DNA from: Candidatus Phycorickettsia trachydisci | GTDB taxonomy: Bacteria > Pseudomonadota > Alphaproteobacteria > Rickettsiales > Rickettsiaceae | Length of the DNA: 64,000 nt | Assembly: GCF_003015145.1 (NCBI RefSeq) | Contig: NZ_CP027845.1 | Coordinates: forward strand, 62,001-126,000 | Direction: 5' to 3' | Part shown: positions 56,017-64,000 of the stretch, one piece after another | Numbering within the stretch: the stretch's first letter is position 1 | Layout: every line of letters starts with the position of its first letter | The notes under the pieces: model-generated | The model's database searches: none | Seen by the model: the letters and a program-made list of their open reading frames with translations, nothing else | Told to the model about the DNA's origin: nothing | Position numbers and translations under genes: made by a program

Positions 56017-57015
56017 ATGGAATTTATCAGTAAATATTATAAAGCATTAGCAAAAAAGTTATCAAATACTCAATTAGACGCTCAAAACGGTCATCATTAT
56101 GGTTTATATCAAATTTCTGAGAAACAACTGAAAAAAGTGGGATATATATCTCAAGGTTTATGGACTGGTAAATATGGAGTGAGAAGTTTAGATGATTTCC
56201 TAAAAAATAAAACAATTCAAGAGATTGCAATTAGAGAATATTTTCAGATGATTTGGCAAGAGTTATCAGATTATCATGCTTATGAAGGCAAATCTATTAA
56301 GAGTTGCAAACTGAGTCAAGCTAATATGATATTAGCGGCATATCTTGGTGATATTGATGAGTTAAAAGAGTTTATTGAATCAGATGGTAGGGCGGAGTGT
56401 TCTGACTATACATTAAGTATTTTAAAAGAGTTTGAAAACTTCAAGTTAGATCTGTATCTAGCTGATTTTTTTAATATTTTGGAGCAGCAGCAGAGATTTA
56501 CGTATGATAATCCAGAGTATGTGATATGGCTGGAGGATAATTTAAAATTAAAGCAAAGTGAATTAAAAAATCATATTATCACTCAAATCAGTAAGTTAAA
56601 AACCTATGTTCCTGAAGTAACCCAAAAAAGATTGAATAAAGCGTTTGAGGAAATGGCAGATAAATTAAAGTGTGAGATGCGGGATGAGGTACTTTACAAG
56701 GATCTAGAATATATCAATATTTGTGATGAAAAGAAAACCTCAATAGCTAAAGTTCCAAATTTAACCCAAGGTCAAAAGCAAATATGGGAGAAGTATTTGT
56801 TAATAGCAGAAAATCTATCTTCTAACAGCTGGAATGATGTAGGTACGGTTATTGATGCATGTAATGAATATCTTGAGGAGGCTTTTGATAAAATTAAAGC
56901 ATGTAAGGTTAGTGCAGATTTTAATAGGGTTACAGAAGATTGTCACACTTTTTGTGAAGTTGTAAACGCAGTATTAGGTGTATCAGAAGAAGAGGTTACA
57001 GAAATGGAAATTTAA
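56017..57015 (+). CDS. Protein with degenerate lysozyme-like domain, paralog 1
   Basis: A 332-aa protein. ATG at 56017 is preferred over a GTG two codons upstream because TAAGG lies 6 bp before it. The first ~115 residues resemble the phage-type muramidase/transglycosylase domain found in alphaproteobacteria (YGLYQISEKQLKKVGYI, WTGKYGVRSLDDFL, QEIAIREYFQMIWQEL). The usual catalytic Glu-Ser-Ser-Gly start is not visible, so activity is doubtful. The remaining ~215 residues are helical. No signal peptide. It shares this domain with the gene at 57900. Possible effector derived from a lysozyme fold; unproven. Confidence 0.72.
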   Translation: MEFISKYYKALAKKLSNTQLDAQNGHHYGLYQISEKQLKKVGYISQGLWTGKYGVRSLDDFLKNKTIQEIAIREYFQMIWQELSDYHAYEGKSIKSCKLSQANMILAAYLGDIDELKEFIESDGRAECSDYTLSILKEFENFKLDLYLADFFNILEQQQRFTYDNPEYVIWLEDNLKLKQSELKNHIITQISKLKTYVPEVTQKRLNKAFEEMADKLKCEMRDEVLYKDLEYINICDEKKTSIAKVPNLTQGQKQIWEKYLLIAENLSSNSWNDVGTVIDACNEYLEEAFDKIKACKVSADFNRVTEDCHTFCEVVNAVLGVSEEEVTEMEI

Positions 57016-57181
57016 AAACTTTTATGTTATTATTTAAACTGCAGTTTTAAAAAGTATTTTTAACTTTTTTCTAACGAAACAACCTTAATACACTGGTTAT
57101 TTTAAAGATTTCGTTACTTAGTATGTAGAAACTGCTTACAATAACTAGTTTATTAAACGTCGTGAAATTTAAGGTTTTAAT

Positions 57182-57886
57182 ATGGCATACCAAAATACTA
57201 TTAATAATAAACCTTCTAAGGAAGATGGCCTGCTGTTAGATAATATGGATGGTGTTATGGATTCAGAGCCACATATTAATACATTTGATATAAAGCAGCT
57301 TAAAAAGAAAATATCTGATAAGTTTTTGGAACTAGTCAACAGCTTGGATGCGCTAGCTAAAACAAATTTACATGCAAATCTAGAGAAATTACGCTATCAA
57401 GAGTTTCGAAAGATGAATGATGAAATGAAAATTCTTCAGAAATATTACTGTGAAGAGAAATTTAAAATTTCAGGACAAAGAGTATCTGACAAAGAAAGAC
57501 CCACATATGCTATGAAGCGATTATATGCTTGGAGTGAAGATGGGTTAAGGTCATCATGGATTAATTTAGATATAGGTGATATCAAAGATGCTGAAGTCAA
57601 AGAAAAATTAAAGTCTCTGCAAGATGAATTGCATATTCGAATGATATCTAAACAACGTGATATTTCTAAAAAATTCATCAATCTGGCTTCTAGGTATATT
57701 GAAGACAATGATAAAGATCATAGGTTTCGTTTAGAAGAATGTAGCAAGTATATGGAGCAGTGTATATCTAAAATAGATCTTTATAACATTTCTGATTTGA
57801 AAAAAATCGAAACTGAAACTAACATTTTATTAGAGAATTTTGCTAATTTAGTTGGAGTAGATATAGTCCATAAAATTGAATTTTAA
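57182..57886 (+). CDS. Unrecognised 234-aa helical protein, lysozyme-like cluster
   Basis: No lysozyme-like start is present; the protein is helical throughout. It resembles the helical C-terminal half of its neighbours at several points: the Cys/Lys 'CSKYMEQCISKIDLYNISDL...' end parallels EYLEEAFDKIKACKVSADFNRV in paralog 1 and the AREILERGCVEINRYN segment in the 57900 protein. AAGG precedes the ATG by 7 bp. It may be a truncated family member that lost the N-terminal domain. Confidence 0.7.
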   Translation: MAYQNTINNKPSKEDGLLLDNMDGVMDSEPHINTFDIKQLKKKISDKFLELVNSLDALAKTNLHANLEKLRYQEFRKMNDEMKILQKYYCEEKFKISGQRVSDKERPTYAMKRLYAWSEDGLRSSWINLDIGDIKDAEVKEKLKSLQDELHIRMISKQRDISKKFINLASRYIEDNDKDHRFRLEECSKYMEQCISKIDLYNISDLKKIETETNILLENFANLVGVDIVHKIEF

Positions 57887-57899
57887 TAGGTAATGTGTT

Positions 57900-59225
57900 A
57901 TGACGGAACTCAAATCAAGTGATGAGTATTACAAAGATATTTTAGAGCTTAGATCTCAAACTCATAGAATGAGTACTATAGGTATATATCACTTTCATCC
58001 CAATGATTTTAGAGATATAGGGTACATTTTACCTCTCACTTTTGAAAAATGGACAGGTAAGTACGGCATAAAAAATCTTGCGGATTTCAAGAGTAGTGAG
58101 CTTGTGCAAGAAATTGCGTTTAGAGAAAAGCTTGCCAAGATTTGGGAAGAACTTAAAGATTGCCATCATTATGAGGGTCTAGTAATCAAGGGCATAACAA
58201 TTACCAAATCTGGTATGATTACTGCTGGATTTTATGGTCCTAAGGATTGCGTGAAAAAGTTTTTAAGTTCTTGTGGTCAAGTTGATGTTATGGATAAATT
58301 TAAAGTAAGAAGGTGTTCGGATTATATGAAAAAATTTGCCGGATACGATATAGATTACTCCATTGGTAATTTAGATAAGCAGTGCCGTGAGGAGTTAAAA
58401 TCTATACAAGAAGATACAGTAAAGTCATTAATTGTATCATTAGAAAATTGTGCTGATGAAAAGAAAGGGGAGTTAATAATGGCTCTTAAAATGGAGTTGT
58501 TTAAAGAATTTGCCATTTTGATGTCAAAGTATACTATTAATTTAAGTCAAAAAAAGCACGAAGAGCTGGTAATGTTGCAAAATACCCTGAGTGCCACTCC
58601 TGAAATAATACTTCAAATAATAGAGCAGGGCCACGCTGAAATTGAGCGTGTTTTCAAGAGGGAGCTATTGAAGTTCGTTCACAACACTTATTCCAAAGAA
58701 TTAGCAATTAGTATTATAAGCGAAGATAAGTTAAGAGATGAAGAGGTGGAGATAAGTAAAAAATTAAATTTGGGAGAAATGCTAGGATACTCTAAGCAAT
58801 TGGGAGATGCAGGGATTATTAAAGGATTGGAGCATATAGTACAAAATATTAGACTTAAAAAGATTCCAGGTGACATTAAAGATTTTATCAAGAAGAATGT
58901 TCCGCAAGTAGGACAAAAATTAGACTCTTTTGCACTAAATATTGAAAAGGGACTTACTAGTGAGCTTAAAGGAGCTATAACAGAAATTATTAAAGGGGGG
59001 GCATTTGAAGCTAAGTTTTACTTGGATAATGCTCGTGAGATTTTAGAAAGAGGCTGTGTCGAGATTAATCGTTATAATATTAATGGCGGTAAGGATTTTA
59101 CGAACGTAGTTGGTGAAATAGAAAATGGATGCGAAAAATGGGGAGAGGGAGTCGGGGTAACAAAAAGTGATCAAGATGATTTACGTCCAACGGGTGAATT
59201 TTACATTGAAAGTATAATTGGTTAG
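57900..59225 (+). CDS. Protein with degenerate lysozyme-like domain, paralog 2
   Basis: A 441-aa protein. The N-terminal ~150 residues parallel paralog 1 and preserve more of the muramidase-like pattern: GIYHFHPNDFRDIGYI, WTGKYGIKNLADF, QEIAFREKLAKIWEEL, then the second half seen in the intact family (GITITKSGMITAGFYG, FLSSCGQVDV, CSDYMKKFAGYD). Catalytic residues are not clearly kept. About 280 helical residues follow. It starts 13 bp after the 234-aa gene, so the two are probably cotranscribed. Confidence 0.75.
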   Translation: MTELKSSDEYYKDILELRSQTHRMSTIGIYHFHPNDFRDIGYILPLTFEKWTGKYGIKNLADFKSSELVQEIAFREKLAKIWEELKDCHHYEGLVIKGITITKSGMITAGFYGPKDCVKKFLSSCGQVDVMDKFKVRRCSDYMKKFAGYDIDYSIGNLDKQCREELKSIQEDTVKSLIVSLENCADEKKGELIMALKMELFKEFAILMSKYTINLSQKKHEELVMLQNTLSATPEIILQIIEQGHAEIERVFKRELLKFVHNTYSKELAISIISEDKLRDEEVEISKKLNLGEMLGYSKQLGDAGIIKGLEHIVQNIRLKKIPGDIKDFIKKNVPQVGQKLDSFALNIEKGLTSELKGAITEIIKGGAFEAKFYLDNAREILERGCVEINRYNINGGKDFTNVVGEIENGCEKWGEGVGVTKSDQDDLRPTGEFYIESIIG

Positions 59226-59321
59226 ATTTAATATGAGCTCTTACTATTACCTTGAGAGTATGAACTTATTAATAGTGGTGTATTGAAATAAAAAAGCGAG
59301 TTGGTTAAGTTTCGTTGATAG

Positions 59322-59362
59322 ATGACTTACCATAAGTCGTAATAACGATTACAGTAAGTCAT
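59322..59362. terminator. Compound hairpin between convergent genes
   Basis: ATGACTTAC (59322-59330) pairs with GTAAGTCAT (59354-59362). Inside it TCGT and ACGA form a second stem around an AATA loop, with symmetric CA/CA bulges. It sits between the convergent 441-aa and ankyrin genes, suiting a bidirectional transcription stop or RNA-stability element. Confidence 0.5.
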
Positions 59363-59382
59363 GATGCATTAATCTAAATGGA

Positions 59383-60864
59383 TTATAATTCAATTTCACC
59401 TAGTTGTTCTGTTGCTTCTCCTATGTTTGGAGTATCGACCTTAACAGTAGGTTCACTTGAAGTATCTGCTACGTATGGTGCACTGATTTTACTTGTTAAC
59501 CATGATACAAATGGACGTAAGAGAGGAATAAGTGCAAATGGGGAAAAAGTAGCTTGATCTGGTACTTGGAAAGTAATTGACTGACTATTAGTATAATCCT
59601 CCTGAGCTTTATTGATAGATAGGTCGCTATCTTTGAATCTAGCTATATGCTCTTCTTTCAACAATTTGAATTCTGACCACCCTACTTTCTGACGTGCGTA
59701 AATTAAGTCAAGTGGCACATATTTGCCCTCAATAAAATTAAATGTAGATCCCTTGTTCTCGTATATCTTTTGAGGAGGTTGTTTTAGGTAATATTCATAT
59801 ACCTTATATTTGTCCAGTTCTTCTAATAAGGTTGTTTGTTGGGTTTCTATCTCTTCTAGTAAGCGATGTTTACGCCAATCTGTATCTGGTAAGTTTTCAT
59901 AAGCTTCTTGAATCAATTTTAGGTTACTAAGTGCTTTTGGTGGATGAATTGAGTCTTTTCCGTTAGCCCTCAGTAATGCAAATAAGTAAGAGCTATCAGA
60001 TGGTATATTTAGTTCTTCAATATTTTGGGTCAATAATACACTTATAATATTATCATTTTGATTTTTGACAGCTATATCTAATATGCTTTCGCCTCGATTA
60101 TTTGTTGCTGTAATGTTTGCCCCACAAGATAACAAACCATTCATCATAGCTGCATTGTCACTTTGTGCAGCACGTAGTAAAGGTGTAAACCCTTCATTGT
60201 CTGATTCATCAATTTTAGCTTTTGCGTTTACTAAAACACTAAATATATTGCTGCTGCCCAGGTTGTATACACTTCTTTTGGCTAATTCATGCAAAGGGGT
60301 TGATGCTTGATTGTCTTTAGCGTTAACGTCAGCTCCTAAAGATATTATTTGTGAGGCTAATTGCGAATTGTGAAAATATGCTGCTTTATGTAAAGGGGTT
60401 GATTCCCGATTGTCTTTAGTGTTAACGTCAGCTCCTTTTTTCAGTAAATATTGGTCTAGATAAAGGACGTCACTACTCCTTTCTGTGATAAGCTGTTGTA
60501 AAGGAGTGAATCCATCTTGATCTTTTACCTCAAAATCAGCTCCTTGATCTATTAGATATTGAGCTATTTTACAATTACCTACTTTGATAGCTTGTTGTAA
60601 AGGAGTAAGATCATCTTGGTCTTTTGCGTTAGGATTTGCCCCTTTTTTTATTAAATAATCAATTATGTTCTCAGAGTTGAAAAAGTGTTTTACAACTTCA
60701 TGTAAAGCTGTTGATCCTGTATCATCTTTGGCGTTAACATCAGCTCCTTGTTTTTCAACTAATTCTTTAATTTCGTTTTTGGATATAGACCTTGCTTTTA
60801 TTGCTTTAAATAACTTTTTATTAACTTTTTGTATAGAATTATTGTCTTGGCTGTGATTAGTCAT
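59383..60864 (-). CDS. Ankyrin repeat protein, 493 aa
   Basis: Seven to eight ankyrin repeats span residues ~35-290, with well-kept consensus and strong similarity to each other (DDTGSTALHEVVKHF, ESTPLHKAAYFHNSQLASQII, NQASTPLHELAKRSV). A helical region follows, and near residue 455 a short hydrophobic stretch (FSPFALIPLLRPFVSWL) could be membrane-active. The tail is IGEATEQLGEIEL, whose last five residues recur in the tail of the caspase-like ankyrin protein. No signal peptide. Confidence 0.9.
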   Translation of the reverse strand: MTNHSQDNNSIQKVNKKLFKAIKARSISKNEIKELVEKQGADVNAKDDTGSTALHEVVKHFFNSENIIDYLIKKGANPNAKDQDDLTPLQQAIKVGNCKIAQYLIDQGADFEVKDQDGFTPLQQLITERSSDVLYLDQYLLKKGADVNTKDNRESTPLHKAAYFHNSQLASQIISLGADVNAKDNQASTPLHELAKRSVYNLGSSNIFSVLVNAKAKIDESDNEGFTPLLRAAQSDNAAMMNGLLSCGANITATNNRGESILDIAVKNQNDNIISVLLTQNIEELNIPSDSSYLFALLRANGKDSIHPPKALSNLKLIQEAYENLPDTDWRKHRLLEEIETQQTTLLEELDKYKVYEYYLKQPPQKIYENKGSTFNFIEGKYVPLDLIYARQKVGWSEFKLLKEEHIARFKDSDLSINKAQEDYTNSQSITFQVPDQATFSPFALIPLLRPFVSWLTSKISAPYVADTSSEPTVKVDTPNIGEATEQLGEIEL

Positions 60865-60986
60865 GATATATAAGTTTAATTATTAAGTAACCAACTATAA
60901 TCCTAAAGATTATATAGCTTTAAGTCAATATAAAGTTAGATAATCTAATAAAAGAATAATAAATTAGTTTATAAGCAATCAGAGAT

Positions 60987-61616
60987 TTATGATAATTTTC
61001 TTAAAGCCTCGATATTACCTGAAGTAATATGGTCTAAATTAGTTGTGATTTTTTCTATATTCCAATCCCACCAGCGTAACCTCAATAAAAATTCTATAGT
61101 TTTATCGTCAAATCTTTTGCGTATGACTTTAGCTGGATTACCTCCAACGATTGTATAAGGCTCGATGTTTTTTGTAACTAAGCTATTTGTTCCAATAATT
61201 GCTCCATCTCCAACCTTTATCCCTTGCATAATTGTTACGGAGTTTCCGATCCACACATCATTTCCAATCACGGTATCTCCTTTGCTAATCGCGTTCATTT
61301 TAGTACCCGCCCATGCTCCACCAAAAACCTTGAAAGGATAAGTTGAAATACCATCCATATCATGATTTGATCCATTCATGATAAACCTGATGCCGGTTGC
61401 AAGCTGACAAAATTTGCCGATAATCAGCTTATCTCCCATAAATTCGAATAGGTAAAGAACGTTTTTTTCAAAATTATAAATATCCTCAGGATCATCGTAA
61501 TAAGTATAATCCCCTACGATAATTTGAGGATTGGTGATAATATTTTTTAAAAATATAGTTCTTTCGACTCCTTCAAGAGGATATAAATTGTCAGGATTTG
61601 GATATTTGTTTACCAT
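60987..61616 (-). CDS. Xenobiotic acetyltransferase, Vat/CatB family
   Basis: A 209-aa left-handed beta-helix acetyltransferase. It has YTYYDDPE, the catalytic His in GSNHDMDGISTYPF, hexapeptide repeats (VIGNDVWIGNSVTIMQGIKV) and the acetyl-CoA end VGGNPAKVIRKRF. These features are typical of chloramphenicol/streptogramin O-acetyltransferases, though many family members in environmental bacteria act on unknown substrates. The stop overlaps nothing; its start overlaps the SH3 gene end by 7 bp. Confidence 0.9.
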   Translation of the reverse strand: MVNKYPNPDNLYPLEGVERTIFLKNIITNPQIIVGDYTYYDDPEDIYNFEKNVLYLFEFMGDKLIIGKFCQLATGIRFIMNGSNHDMDGISTYPFKVFGGAWAGTKMNAISKGDTVIGNDVWIGNSVTIMQGIKVGDGAIIGTNSLVTKNIEPYTIVGGNPAKVIRKRFDDKTIEFLLRLRWWDWNIEKITTNLDHITSGNIEALRKLS

Positions 61617-62128
61617 AAATTACCAAGTATTTTGAGATACATTTTAACGCTGCTTGTATCAATAAATTCATTATCATGGATACCCCATAAAAAATCTCGT
61701 GCTATCCATCCTTTATGACCTTGGCACCTCACATGACACCATTCTTTATAACAATAATTTAAAAAAGCACATCTGACTTTCGGTTCTACGGATGCGCTGT
61801 GACGTTTACCTGGGAATTGAAATAAAAATGCGTTAATCAAAGATTCTTTTATTATTATTGATCTTTTAGATGAAAGTAAGCTAACGTGGACCCATGCTGT
61901 ATCTCCATCGATATCTTTGATTTGCCTCCAAGAGTTAAAGGCAGCTATAACCTCTACAGGCTCGCCAGCTTTTAAAAATACGAATGATACGGGATAATTA
62001 GTACCTGGACCAACTCGGGCGTTTACTTTATTCGATTTAATACTCATAAACTGAGTAGCAGCTTGGGCTAAAAGAGCTAATAAAGATAAAAGAACTATGC
62101 TAGTTTTTTTCCAAAATATATTCTTCAT
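61610..62128 (-). CDS. Periplasmic SH3-domain protein
   Basis: A 172-aa protein; the ATG at 62128 is chosen because it opens a clear signal peptide (MKNIFWKKTSIVLLSLLALL). The longer upstream start would lie inside the antiporter gene. Two bacterial SH3 (SH3b) units follow: NARVGPGTNYPVSFVFLKAG and, near the end, CHVRCQGHKGWIARDFLWG. Such domains bind peptidoglycan or cell-wall peptides. Five Cys residues suggest disulfides. It overlaps the 3' end of the antiporter gene by 29 bp. Confidence 0.82.
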   Translation of the reverse strand: MKNIFWKKTSIVLLSLLALLAQAATQFMSIKSNKVNARVGPGTNYPVSFVFLKAGEPVEVIAAFNSWRQIKDIDGDTAWVHVSLLSSKRSIIIKESLINAFLFQFPGKRHSASVEPKVRCAFLNYCYKEWCHVRCQGHKGWIARDFLWGIHDNEFIDTSSVKMYLKILGNLW

Positions 62129-63851
62129 AGTTCTCTTTATTAATGCTGTAAAGGTTTGTCCTAAATTGTCCTTTGATTCTTGCCACTTCGTAATCGCTAA
62201 TCCCAAGATGTTTTAAAGCAGCGCCGCCTAGTTGCAAACCATTTTCATAATGCTCAGGTATGATAACATGGGCCCCCGCTTTGTATAATGCGTTAGCATT
62301 TTTAAGGTTAGGAGACCTGATAACTATGTTTACGTTTGGAAAATTAGCTGAAATACTGCTCAAAGCTCTTTTTACCGTAACCATATTACGTATTGTAATA
62401 ATCACTACCGATGCTCGCTCTAAGCTTAAAGCTTGAAGAGTCTCTAGCTGACTGACATCACCTTTAAATATTGGCACGCCTTGGTCAGATCCAGCTTGCA
62501 CTACGTCTCTATCAATATCCACAACTATGTAATTCAGATTCTGGAACTTCATCATTTTTGCTGCCATTGCGCCAACCTCTCCAAATCCAGCTATGACAAC
62601 GTGATTTTTTAGATCTGCAGTGTTGTGGGCAGTAATATCCAGGTTTTTCATCTTCTTATTATCAAAGAAATCAGCAAGTCTATTTCCAAGCATAGCTAAA
62701 AGAGGTGTAAGGGCCATACTGCAGGTAACTACTAACAAGAGAATTCTACCTGTTTTATGGCTGATGACTCCATTACTCATTGCGAGGTTAAATAAGATGA
62801 AAGCAAACTCGCCTCCTTGTGATAGTAGCATTCCGGTTGATATTGCAACTCCTCTACTGAAGCCGAATAAGCGACAAAGTCCGGCAATAATTAATGCCTT
62901 AATGAAAATCAAGGTAAATGAGAAAAATAGGATGCTGCCTAGTTCTTTGTACATCTCAATAATATTGATCTGCATGCCAACTGACATGAAGAATAGTCCT
63001 AGTAATAATCCTTTGAATGGGTAGATACTATCTTCTGCTGGAAGTCTGAATTCCGTTTCTGCAACCAATATACCTGCGATAAACGCTCCAAGAGCCATTG
63101 ATAGACCAAGTGCCTCAGTAGTCCATGCTGCACTTAGACAAATTAATAAGGTTGCAGCGATAAAAATTTCGTTATTGACCTGGACGCTATCAGAAGAGAT
63201 TAATCTAAAAATAGGGCGCAAAAACAGTCTACCGCAGATAAAAATTACAAGAAGTGAAACGATAGCTTTAGAAAATGATATCATAACGGCGTAAGCTATT
63301 GACTTGCTGTCTTGCGATAACAGAGGTACGATAACGAGCAAAGGGACAACGATAAAGTCTTGTTGAATTAAGATAGAGAGCGAGATTCTACCTAGTTGTG
63401 TGTTTTGATGTTGGTTCTCTTCCAACACTTGCAGCACAATTGCTGTCGAAGATAATGCTAGTCCGCAGCCAATAATGAAAGCAGTACTGTTATCTTTTAA
63501 GAAATAGAGGCTTATAAGCCCGACTGCAAGGCTAGTTAGTATTACCTGCAAAGAACCTAGACCAAAGACATACTTGCGCATCGTTTTTAAACGCTCAAAC
63601 GACAGTTCAAGTCCAATAGCAAAAAGTAAGAAAACAACTCCGCATTCTGCCAAAAAACTTACTTGATTAGAAGTAACAATCTTAAATCCATGATCACCTA
63701 TTAAGCCACCAGCTACCAAGTAGCCAAGTACAGGGCTTAGCCTTAAGGATTTAAAGGTAACAACAACAACGATGGCAGTGCAGATAAGTAGTAATACACT
63801 AGGCAAAATGCCTAAATCAGTTGCGGAGTGAAGAGCGTCTAAGTTTTCCAT
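62100..63851 (-). CDS. Kef/CPA2-type cation:proton antiporter with RCK domain
   Basis: A 583-aa membrane protein. Residues ~1-390 hold about 12 hydrophobic helices of the Na+/H+ exchanger fold (LGYLVAGGLIGDHG, LLFAIGLELSF, CGLALSSTAIVLQVLEE). A TrkA-N/RCK nucleotide-binding domain follows (VVIAGFGEVGAMAAKM, VVDIDRDVV, GAHVIIPEHYENG). Such proteins export K+ or exchange it for H+ and are gated by glutathione adducts or nucleotides. It is the first gene of a run of three overlapping genes. Confidence 0.92.
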   Translation of the reverse strand: MENLDALHSATDLGILPSVLLLICTAIVVVVTFKSLRLSPVLGYLVAGGLIGDHGFKIVTSNQVSFLAECGVVFLLFAIGLELSFERLKTMRKYVFGLGSLQVILTSLAVGLISLYFLKDNSTAFIIGCGLALSSTAIVLQVLEENQHQNTQLGRISLSILIQQDFIVVPLLVIVPLLSQDSKSIAYAVMISFSKAIVSLLVIFICGRLFLRPIFRLISSDSVQVNNEIFIAATLLICLSAAWTTEALGLSMALGAFIAGILVAETEFRLPAEDSIYPFKGLLLGLFFMSVGMQINIIEMYKELGSILFFSFTLIFIKALIIAGLCRLFGFSRGVAISTGMLLSQGGEFAFILFNLAMSNGVISHKTGRILLLVVTCSMALTPLLAMLGNRLADFFDNKKMKNLDITAHNTADLKNHVVIAGFGEVGAMAAKMMKFQNLNYIVVDIDRDVVQAGSDQGVPIFKGDVSQLETLQALSLERASVVIITIRNMVTVKRALSSISANFPNVNIVIRSPNLKNANALYKAGAHVIIPEHYENGLQLGGAALKHLGISDYEVARIKGQFRTNLYSINKENYEEYILEKN

Positions 63852-63922
63852 TGGGCCTTGCGTGAAATAAATTACGTTTTATTCTAGCACAAAGCCTCAA
63901 GAAATCGAAGAAAAAAGTTAGT

Positions 63923-64000
63923 CTAACTTGCGTTTTGTAAAGAAGCTAATAAATAATCTAGGTCTTCTTGTGTGTCAATAGATACGGGCATATTTTCTAC
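63923..64000 (-). CDS. kdsB: Probable 3-deoxy-manno-octulosonate cytidylyltransferase, C-terminal 25 codons
   Basis: The frame runs in from beyond the window edge and ends with VSIDTQEDLDYLLASLQNAS. The 'v(D/I)T-x-E-D-L' phrase followed by a short helix is the usual C-terminus of KdsB (CMP-KDO synthetase, LPS pathway) and of some related nucleotidyltransferases. Only 25 residues are visible, so the identity is tentative. Confidence 0.5.
   Translation of the reverse strand, partial: VENMPVSIDTQEDLDYLLASLQNAS

Noticed and set aside
62129-62206. Longer start of the SH3 protein
   Set aside because: It would place 26 residues before the signal peptide and overlap the antiporter gene further.

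Overview
The window is AT-rich, gene-dense DNA from an intracellular alphaproteobacterium, most likely a member of the Rickettsiales (Midichloriaceae- or Rickettsiaceae-like). The signs are three tandem VirB2-type pilin genes, a long rickettsial-type isocitrate dehydrogenase, short housekeeping operons with ATGA overlaps, and an unusually large set of ankyrin and TPR proteins of the kind secreted into eukaryotic hosts. kdsB, tolQRA, lspA and a PBP4-like enzyme imply an outer membrane with LPS and some peptidoglycan metabolism, unlike Anaplasmataceae. The genus cannot be fixed from the sequence alone.

Layout: 1-6.7 kb holds a TPR/ankyrin giant protein (its 5' end lies outside the window) and a convergent ankyrin protein. 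6.7-13.3 kb is a minus-strand housekeeping run ffs-dnaX-metG-tatD-lspA-ygfZ-cysQ-murU. 13.4-14.6 kb carries three virB2 paralogs; icd, a domesticated-looking phage terminase, ruvX, an unknown 733-aa protein, psd, topA and alaS follow to 26.1 kb. 26.1-29.4 kb is an ankyrin patch that includes a duplicated alaS 3' fragment. rsmA, uvrD, rpiB, rplS and trmD occupy 29.4-33.9 kb. 33.9-40 kb is an effector-like island: three tandem ankyrin paralogs with copied promoters, and a 623-aa protein whose N-terminus looks like a clan CD (caspase-fold) cysteine protease joined to ankyrin repeats. 40.2-44.0 kb encodes a large autotransporter-like surface protein with low-complexity repeats and an IQ (calmodulin-binding type) motif. 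44-46.5 kb is ubiH-like, pgpA and nth. A 142-bp MITE, another ankyrin gene and a small unknown protein precede rluD, tRNA-Phe and the tolQRA-dut-dacB run (49-54 kb). A Pro-rich unknown, rlmE (with an apparent poly-A frameshift), tRNA-Ser, three genes of which two carry a degenerate lysozyme-like domain, and a further ankyrin protein follow. The right end has a Vat/XAT acetyltransferase, an SH3-domain periplasmic protein, a Kef-type antiporter and the last 25 codons of a probable kdsB.

Working picture: conserved envelope, translation and DNA-maintenance operons are interleaved with lineage-specific host-interaction genes. The VirB2 genes supply pilins for a type IV secretion system whose other parts lie elsewhere. 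The ankyrin, TPR, caspase-like and lysozyme-like proteins are plausible cargo, and several end in similar short acidic tails. The most notable items are the caspase-like/ankyrin fusion, the IQ-motif autotransporter, the shared C-terminal motif, the A9 frameshift in rlmE, the TA-flanked MITE and the alaS tail remnant.
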